Source: Amyloporia xantha (taxonomy: Eukaryota; Basidiomycota; Agaricomycetes; Polyporales; Adustoporiaceae). From it: 64,000 nt of DNA. The stretch lies in the NCBI GenBank assembly GCA_036971615.1, contig JAYKKR010000008.1, positions 1,426,001-1,490,000 of the forward strand. The letters run 5' to 3'. This document shows, piece after piece, positions 57,226-64,000 of this stretch (position 1 is its first letter; each line of letters opens with the position of its first letter). The position numbers and the translations under genes are program-made. The notes under the pieces are model-generated. The model saw nothing but the letters and a program-made list of their open reading frames with translations. It was not told the DNA's origin and did no database searches.

Positions 57226-57681
57226 TCTAGACAGGGGAAAAATGGAAGCAGTGGCGGCGCCACGTGACTCGCAATGTAACCTACTATACCCGCCCCTGGC
57301 AGCCCCCACCCCCGCACCTTCCCCATGCCCGTGCCTCGTTCCGTAGCACCATTCATACCTCAGTACATACCCCCATTTGTATATATGATTCTCGATGCCG
57401 CCCCGAAATGCACATACGAACCTGAAGGCCACCCACACCAGACACCGGAATCCAGGTCCAACCAAGTGCCGACCCTGCACGCACGAGTGACACCCACCAG
57501 CCCAGACCCCAAACCATGACCAGGCGACAACGACCCTGCCAAATGGACAGAGACCACAACAACGTACCCAACTGGTATAAAAACCCACTCAGCGTATACG
57601 AGACCCGCCATTGACGACGACTCGCCAATACAAAAACCCGCTCGAAATCACTGCTTTCCCCAAGCCCCATAACTCGCCGCT
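57226..57681. other. Spacer and promoter between the two genes of the C-rich block
   Basis: About 455 bp without a supportable gene. The last 110 bp contain a TATA box (57576-57582) correctly spaced for the downstream gene. Confidence 0.45.
57576..57582 (+). promoter_or_regulatory. TATA box
   Basis: TATAAAA lies about 100 bp before the ATG at 57682. Together with the open exon structure downstream it suggests this accessory gene was once, or still is, transcribed. Confidence 0.5.
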
Positions 57682-59069
57682 ATGTCATCTGCTACTCCGC
57701 TCCCCCCTGCCTCTGCTGCCGTCACCGACGCTGGCCCGATGGAAGACATCCTTCCCCGGCAGACTCAGAACGATATCCAACAGCCAGACGTGCCTAGCGA
57801 CATGGAGCTTGACTCGACGGCCTCGGAGACCTCAGAGGCGACAACGGGCCGCACAGTGCATATCCCCCTCCACCCGGAGACCTCACCTCCTCGTGGCCCG
57901 ACCGCACAACCGGCCAAGGAGGACCTACAAGAATACTTCATTACGGGTACGCACGCAGCGCCGTATCACACACACCGCCTACCTAACCCACTTACCCAGC
58001 CCGGGAACGTTTCTTCGCCGACGACTCCCCCCCGCGCCTGTCTGCTATATCCTTCGAGGAAGCTTACAGCCTCGGCCTCACTGAACCTGAGTACGAAGAT
58101 GTGAGCACCCCCCCAGCCCACTTCCGCTATGAGAGATGCCCCAGACCTAACCCCACCCAACGTAGGACTCCCCCATGCGAACCCCTAGGCACGCATCCAC
58201 AAAAAGGCTCGCTTCTGAGAGCCCCGAGGGAGTTGAAGCGTCTATGCATAACCCCTGCAATGTTCGCTGGGACGACCCCAGTGACGGCTACATAATAGTC
58301 CCGACAACGCCGATCAATAACCAACGTGGCCAGCTAGCAATGCCACCTGTGCCCAACGATGACACGCTGCTGTACACGCCCACCCCGACGAACCGCGGCG
58401 CCCCTCCTGGCGTGGCCCCCCCACAGACCGGAATGGTGAGGTGCAGGCCAGCGATGAAGCAGACCCGAACAAGGCCCTGTCCCAAGCCGATAGAGATGAG
58501 TGGGAGATAACCAAGAACAGAAAACGACAGCGCATCGACGACGGGAACCGGGCCTCTCTAGCCAATGGGACGCTGCACCCAGGCGAACCGTCAAAGTCGG
58601 TACAGAGCGCGAAAGGGAAAGAACCAGCTATACCCCGCAGACGAGTGCACCCCTCCTCGCCCTACAGAACCTCTCCACCAGCGTGCCTGGGCAGTCTGGC
58701 GTGACTCACGAACTCAAACGACACCGCCCAAAGTCGACCCAGGACATCCTAGAGCTCGAATTCGACGCACACCTCGAGAGCATGCACAACTTCACCCCGC
58801 TCCCGGAAGGCCCCCATGTACCCCCGACGACCATCCTCACCCCCCGCCCCGACAACGGCTTCCCGAAGATCCACGGAGACCGGGTCATCCCGAAGCTAGC
58901 GCACATCGACCCAACCCAGATCCGTCGCTGGAGAGCGATGGAGAGCCCCAAGGTCTTGGTCCAGATCTATGGGTTCAACGCTGCTGACTCTGAGATCCTC
59001 CCCTACCTGCGAGAATCCCTAGCGTGGGCGATCAAGGACCTCTGCAGGGTTGTACATTTGCATTATTAA
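57682..59069 (+). pseudogene. Unrecognised multi-exon accessory gene cut off by an AT-rich segment
   Basis: Exons 57682-57946, 58000-58100 and 58166 onward join in phase. The first two encode an acidic leader ending EDLQEYFIT, then RERFFADDSPPRLSAISFEE. Exon 3 includes NVRWDDPSDGYIIVPTTPIN. Near 58437 a one-base gap is needed to continue into VQASDEADPNKALSQADRDE. A 41-bp intron-like stretch (donor about 58598) would then connect to a domain with DILELEFDAHLESMHNF, FPKIHGDRVIPKLAHIDPTQ, ESPKVLVQIYGFNA and LPYLRESLAWAIKDL. Coding quality ends abruptly at about 59050, where AT-rich DNA begins. The last domain resembles proteins I associate with agaricomycete mobile elements, but I cannot name it. 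It is probably a broken copy; whether an intact relative is functional is unknown. Confidence 0.45.
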
Positions 59070-59870
59070 GCATTTTCTGTGTTATACACAGTCAACAGCT
59101 ATTAGAGTTTATGACTTTTTCACAGGATAATCTTAATTCAGATAATAAGACTATGTGATTTTGACTCATGATAATCTAACAAAATCAAGCAGCCTGATGA
59201 TCAAAGCTGCTCATATTCATGCCCCCATGCCATCTATCACACCTCTATATTTTATTTGGCCAAGAACACATGTCAACACTCAGCCTGGTGGGCTTCCAGT
59301 GGCAACATCAGTAAGACCATTCAAGTTGACTTTACCTGCCTTATCAATGTAGCGGCCTGTGTTCATTCTCTGGGCACATGCAATGCTTACCAATGACACA
59401 TGTTTGTGATCTTTCACACAAGAATCTCATTGTAATACTGCTGATTTGCTGATCATAATGCCCAATAATAACCATGTGTCTATATATGAGAATTTTGGAC
59501 AATTTCCCTCAAGAATCTCAAAAGGCTCTCATTTTCTTGTGATGCTTCACACAAGAATGTCATTATAATGCTGATACTTGACAATACTCCAAAATTACTT
59601 TCACCACTTTCACCAATAATGATACTGTCTATAGTAGTACAAGAATTTCAGACAATTTCTCTCAAGAATCCCAGACAATTTCTCTCAAGAATCTCAAAAG
59701 ATTCTCATTGTCTTGTGATGCTTCACACAAGAATGCCATTACAATGCTGATACCCAGCATTATACTCCACAATCACTTTCACCAATAATGTCCATGCCTA
59801 TATACAAGAATTTTGGACAATTTCTCTCAAGAATCTCATTATAATGCTGATACTAAGGCTCGAACCATTT
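59055..59870. mobile_element. AT-rich inserted segment
   Basis: Base composition switches abruptly from GC-rich to AT-rich at about 59055 and back near 59870. The left edge falls inside the last recognisable domain of the accessory gene, so this looks like an insertion. It has no coding content that I trust. Its right part is made of the degenerate repeats listed separately. Terminal inverted repeats and target duplication were not seen. Confidence 0.45.
59400..59857. repeat. Degenerate tandem repeat, period about 150-170 bp
   Basis: Three to four diverged copies of a unit can be read. The core is ACAATTTCTCTCAAGAATCT, then a TTGTGATGCTTCACACAAGA stretch, then CATTATAATGCTGATAC, and (in copies 1 and 2) CACTTTCACCAATAATG. 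Copies start near 59490, 59645 and 59815, with a partial one at about 59405. Copy 2 has an internal duplication of the CAGACAATTTCTCTCAAGAAT portion. The last copy is truncated and lacks the TTGTGATGC part. Confidence 0.75.
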
Positions 59871-60879
59871 CATCTACTTACTGTATGTAAGCGGCTCAAA
59901 CTGTATGTTGTCTACTGCTACCCCAGTGAACTGACCAACAAAAATTGACAAGCTATGACGGAGGCGAGAGATACTCTGAACAGGGAGTTCAACACCCCGC
60001 ATTCATAGCTACTGATGCTCACACAGCGTACACACCCATACATCCCTGACCGGTATGGACCGCCCTCACCCGCACCGCTTAGTACTTGGAGACCCTTGAA
60101 TTCAATTGCTCCACCGTTCGTCCGGCACGTCTGGGCATGCAGCGTCATCCACACAGGAACTCTGTATGGTATCTTTTTGCAAACGATCTGCCACGCTTGT
60201 CGATCATGGGCGAGGCAAAGCGCGGGCAGGGACGGCGAAGATCACAGGCCATCAATTTACCACTAATCCGTCCGTTCTCCGACCTGCTTGTTTAGGAGCA
60301 CGGATTCATTTGTGCACACTCTGCTCGGCAGACGCGGCACCTACCCGCTAATGATGCACCCTGCTCAGCGAGTGGAGGGACTTCGGATCACGTAGCTTGC
60401 TGAAGACGGAAGCGTGAGAGCCTCTGCTGCCAATTGGCACTGCAATCTGTTGCTGCACAGTTGGGGCTCTTTGGGCGGACAGCACCGGATGTGAATGGCT
60501 GAATCAAGCTACAGGGACGCTCTCTGCGAGGATGCGCACACCAACACACTTGGAGGTATGCACACAATGAGAAGGTGCCCCGGCGAGCTGAGGGTTTCAA
60601 TTGGCAGGGCAGAGAGATAGAACTTGGAGGATAGATAGTGGCAATGCGCGGCTACAAGAGTATGCTCGTTGCACGTCTGCATAGGCTAAATGATGGAGAG
60701 CCCAACGGCTAGCGATAGTCATGGGGTAGGAGCGAGGCTAAGAGAGTAGAGGGACTGCCCTTAAATACGATTGAGCTATACGCCTCGACAATGTAAGGCA
60801 AGCGATCATGGCTGGACAATCATCGCGTTCAAAATGATGGCGCGGTCGGCGAACGACAAGAAGGTGCTGCACAAGCAGC
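59871..60879. other. Gene-less flank
   Basis: About 1 kb with only short frames of no recognisable family. It separates the AT-rich insertion from the ABC-transporter remnant. Confidence 0.5.
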
Positions 60880-61830
60880 TGGGCAGCATTCCCAGTAGAT
60901 GTGCGGCTTGCGCACTTTACGAGACAGACTCGAAGCCCATGTCGATGAAGGATTGCCGCGCGCGGTTCGCAGGTCCGAAGTACGCTGTGAAGATGACGCA
61001 GACCTTGTCGTCGAAGAGGTCGTAGAGCGACTCGACGACCTGGTAGATGGAGGCAATCGTCGAAACACGGCTGATGTCCGTCGCGAGTCGAAGGGCGCGC
61101 ACGGATTCAAGCGCGGTGGAGGCGCTGCGGGAACACGGTCAGCGCAAGTTAGCCGTACAGAAAGAGAAAAGCACGTACGCGAGGCCACCGGTGAAACCTA
61201 TGGCTGAACAGCGGTTGATATTTGCCACAGCCAAAGACAAAGAAATGCACGCACCTGATCAACACGCGCTTCTTCTCCCCTCCATCGACCCCCCGAATGC
61301 TCGTATCGCCCATGAGCGTATCCTTGACATGGCGCAGCCCAAAAATCGACATGACCACATTCGCCATGCCGTCCAGGAACTCCTCCCTGCTCTCCATCAA
61401 ACGCGCGTGCCGTGTGCGCGTCTTGGTCGCAAAGTCGAGCGGTGCTTAACGGTCATCGTCGGGAAGTGCGCGTAGTCCTCCGGGCTGTCCTGCGTGTCCC
61501 GGCGACAGTGTTTCTGAATCTTCTCCCGTGTGAACGTGCCGGAGAATACATCGCCGAGCACCGCACGGAAGTCGGACCGCTGGTTCGCAAGTGCACGCAG
61601 GAGTGCGCTGCAGCCCGAGTACAACTGTGCGTGTACCGTCAGACGGAGACGTTGTGGTGGAAACACAGCAGGAAAAGAGACTTACGGAGCATCTCACCGG
61701 GGCGGACGCAGCCCTCGAAGCCGCTGAGGAGATCGCGCAGGGCGGGATGGCGGATGGTGTTGAGAATTTCGGTAATCTTGAACGGGTTGGGCTCAGAGCC
61801 TACCGTAGGCTGGTACGTTGCCGTGGATGC
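60880..61830 (-). pseudogene. Remnant of a PDR-type (ABCG) multidrug ABC transporter, first nucleotide-binding domain
   Basis: Pieces in the right order for NBD1 of fungal PDR transporters lie in different frames. From the upstream side: LRDLLSGFEGCVRPGEML; GCSALLRALANQRSDF; then HCRRDTQDSPEDYAHFP; then REEFLDGMANVVMSIFGLRH with the signature-like VDGGEKKRV; then RALRLATDISRVSTIASIYQ, and finally AYFGPANRARQSFIDMGFES. The Walker A region is damaged: the GRPGAG preceding GCS is replaced by AQLYS. The signature Ser is Asp. The sequence stops after the FIDMG block, with no membrane domain and no second NBD. It is a truncated, inactive fragment of a drug-efflux pump gene. Intact relatives run to about 1,400-1,500 residues. 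Confidence 0.75.
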
Positions 61831-62857
61831 CTATTTCCCTAAGGCTCCGTATTCAGCGCATCCATAGTACGATGAACGTTGAGAACGGGCTCACACCAGA
61901 CTCCACATGGATCGCACCAGCACAGCCGTTTGGTCGCTCAGCATCACGAACGGTAGGTATGCAAGAATGTTGGTATGGGAGTTGCTGTACGGGCTGCTTG
62001 GGATAAGAGTCTGCATGCCGTTTCACGGGACCCAGTGCAATTCTGGGAGATCGCCGGCTTCCTGGCACAGCTACGTGCGCTGCCAGAGTACGCTCCATGC
62101 AGATATGGCTTTTAGGCCGCTGACCGCTCACTATTCTTAGATCTGAGAGCAATCTGAGAGCAGGGAAAAGTAAGCGTCGGATGCAATAATGGCGGTGGAA
62201 GTAATACGGCCATAGCAGTACGTTATTGTTCTCAACACCGGCGGCTACTAGGGCGACATACTACGATCACGTGTCAAGGACATCGTTGGGCCTTTGAAGT
62301 CTGCATAACACTGCAAAGGTGTTCTGGGAACATGAGACGTAGGACGATGCAAGAGAAGAGGTATGGTGACTCTGCTACCTTATACTGTTCGGTGGCAGTT
62401 AGCTGTGCTAGAGGGCGCCGCGTTGCTTCAGGCTTGGACCTTCGGGAGGAATCCGCACAGCTAACTCCGTCTGCTTTTTTGGCTTTTTATACACGCGGAG
62501 TCTGTTCACTAACGCCTTCAATGTAGAATAACTCCATTCTGCGGATCCAGAGCTCGTATATAAGGTGCTACTCTAGGAAACTACTCGCGCTGAAACGCCA
62601 CGGGATGGCGACGAGGTGGGGCCACTTCTTCATCAATCGACCGTTTATGCCGCCTACCCAAATCGTAAACGCTGCCTTCCGTCCTCGGTATCCCTCCAGC
62701 TGGGTTCTCCTCTTCGTCCTACTACATCCCCGGCCTGGGGCTCTCCTTGGATTTATGCTCGTACTTCTCGTGGCGAACTTGATGAATATGTTATAAGTCC
62801 CTTGGTACAGTGGGCTTATTCAGAACTTTCATACGCGAGTAGCTAATCTTGCTAATT
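61831..62857. other. Intergenic region in the decayed part
   Basis: About 1 kb with no supportable gene, only scattered short frames without recognisable domains. Confidence 0.45.
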
Positions 62858-62978
62858 ATTCTAAATCTTGCATTATAGACGGATGCGCTTCCTGTAGCAT
62901 CTATTCCTCGTGAATCAACTCGTTTCTCTACGACCGTCATACTGAGACCACTCTTCTCGCCACTTCCCGACACCCGCA

Positions 62979-63591
62979 GTGTCGGTGCCCGCATGGGGTC
63001 TTCCACTTCCCCCATGCCGGCTGGCAAAACTTGCTAATGCTCTAGGCGTATCGACACCACAGCCCGCTGTTCATTCTTACGGTTCCTCAATGGCCACGTT
63101 GCCACCTCTCCCTAGCTCTTCAGTTTCGTCGCCATTTTCTGGACCACTTCCTTCGATCCCCATATTGTCTGCGGCGCCCGCGCAGACTTTCATGTCTTCG
63201 CTGTCATCCAGCAGGTTTCTTCTTCACGTAATCCCTCCTGCACACGTCCCTCATGACACCGAACGGCTCGATGATCCCAGCTTGCTACCGCAGCTTCCGG
63301 CCACATAAGGTCACCACACACGGTTCCACCGTGGTGTTCTTGTTCCAGTGTGCTTCGCGTTGTTTAGCCAATTGGCTGCAATAGCGAAGGAATATGCTCT
63401 TCCCAGTACCGTTAGTTTGATCCTCTAGTTCTCTCCACACCAACGAGCAGCGGCCCTTACCGTAACGGTGTCGGAGCCGATGCGGAAGAAACTGGCCCAC
63501 GACTATCAGACGATATCTGGCAGTACATATGGCTGCGCGTCGTACGGTTGGAGAGCCTGCTTTTCACAGACTGGACCTGAGGGTTGGCGGA
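62979..63591 (+). pseudogene. Broken copy of a conserved-looking basidiomycete protein
   Basis: One plus-strand frame reads a Ser/Pro-rich leader, then FLLHVIPPAHVPHDTERLDD. It hits TAA at 63306-63308, continues in the same frame as GHHTRFHRGVLVPVCFALFS then QLAAIAKEYALPSTVSLIL, and hits TAG at 63426-63428. A further piece in another frame (GPRLSDDIWQYIWLRVVRLE) lies near 63494-63553. I recall proteins of unknown function in agaricomycetes with this series (LLHVVPPxHLPH, HTxFRRGxLVP, IAKEYALPST, GPRLSEDIW), but cannot verify it or name the family. Two in-frame stops and a frame break mark it as a pseudogene, unless the stops fall in introns. Confidence 0.5.
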
Positions 63592-64000
63592 AGGTACAGG
63601 CTGGGGAAGAAGATATATCGGACTCATCATGGCCGTTAGGTGCGCATTGGATCGTAAATCAGGCCACGGAACTATGGATGGAGTCGAACAGCAAGGTTAC
63701 ATTTGGATCGTAAATATGTCTTCAGACTGAACATATACACAGAGGGACAGCTACGCTTTAATCATTTACCTACACTTTGATTGAATACACGTCTTTGAAA
63801 CCGGGCCATTCCTTAGGATCGAATGTATAGTTTCGGGTAGAACACATTCTTACAGATCGAGCTTATGTGCTGCCTTGAGATCATCCATATATCTTCGGAT
63901 GGTGGGTACCGGATCGCGAATCGCATTTTAGACCACGAGTCTGTGATGAGATCCGGGATAAAGCTTAGGTTCAGATCGTACTATGCGTCTTCAAGCTAAA
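63592..64000. other. Window end, short dispersed repeats
   Basis: No gene. Related short words recur: GGATCGTAAAT at about 63650 and 63705, then GGATCGAATGTATAG near 63815 and CAGATCGTACTATG near 63972. They suggest a degenerate minor repeat running off the window. Confidence 0.35.

Larger units (their letters stand above)
55561..58500 (+). mobile_element. C-rich block of probable transposon or accessory-element origin
   Basis: From about 55.56 to 58.5 kb the plus strand is strikingly rich in C and poor in G, unlike the balanced neighbours. Reading frames are Pro/Thr-rich. It contains two unrecognised gene-like frames in the same direction (56311-57225 and 57682 onward) and non-coding filler. 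Skewed composition, unknown reading frames, frame damage and a neighbouring AT-rich insertion together suggest a mobile element. No terminal repeats, reverse transcriptase or transposase motif was found, so the class is undetermined. Confidence 0.35.

Noticed and set aside
1..64000. tRNA genes, rRNA, CRISPR arrays, telomeric repeats
   Set aside because: Scanned by eye for B-box-like words, regularly spaced direct repeats and TTAGGG arrays; none convincing.

Overview
The window looks like nuclear chromosome sequence from a filamentous basidiomycete, most likely an agaricomycete (mushroom or wood-decay fungus). Its genes are broken by many short introns (about 50-60 bp, GT-AG, a few GC-AG). Gene spacing is tight, with divergent and convergent pairs on both strands. 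The protein families (Slx4, Mrc1, Cdc27/Pol delta subunit 3, EMC10, Pex2, NDUFA12, a Rab GTPase, fungal PDR-type ABC transporter remains) are eukaryotic. No tRNA, rRNA, CRISPR array or bacterial operon was seen.

Layout. 0-5.5 kb: a Bsd2/NDFIP-type membrane adaptor, an unnamed proline-rich gene and EMC10. 5.5-10.7 kb: a gene-poor stretch holding one intronless GNAT acetyltransferase. 10.7-54.3 kb: a dense housekeeping block. It contains a ThrE/Prm10-like transporter, cytosolic Phe-tRNA synthetase alpha, PEX2, POLD3/Cdc27, importin-11/Kap120, SLX4, folylpolyglutamate synthase, hydroxyacid-oxoacid transhydrogenase, a membrane-tethered aspartic protease, two PPR proteins, the complex I subunit NDUFA12, L-2-hydroxyglutarate dehydrogenase, the Hsp90 cochaperone CNS1/TTC4, eS7, an unusual Rab GTPase, an AMMECR1 protein, uL3 and MRC1/Claspin. 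54.3-64 kb: an accessory, decayed region. It has a strongly C-rich block with two unrecognised genes, one of them ending at an AT-rich repeat-bearing segment, then a broken PDR ABC-transporter fragment and a second pseudogene with in-frame stops.

How the genes relate. Several are replication, repair or nucleotide-supply genes (POLD3, SLX4, MRC1, FPGS). The upstream regions of exactly these genes carry clusters of the MluI cell-cycle box ACGCGT, which suggests shared G1/S (MBF-type) control. A second theme is mitochondrial and 2-hydroxyglutarate metabolism (HOT, L2HGDH, NDUFA12, PPR proteins, FPGS with a presequence-like N terminus).

Limits. Gene models were spliced by hand. Where exon ends are given, the phases were checked and the reading frames join. 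Where they are not given, only the overall span is supported. Names rest on remembered family signatures, since no database search was possible. Three otherwise intact genes (near 3.09, 35.91 and 51.55 kb) each need a one-base frame change, which may be sequence error rather than biology.
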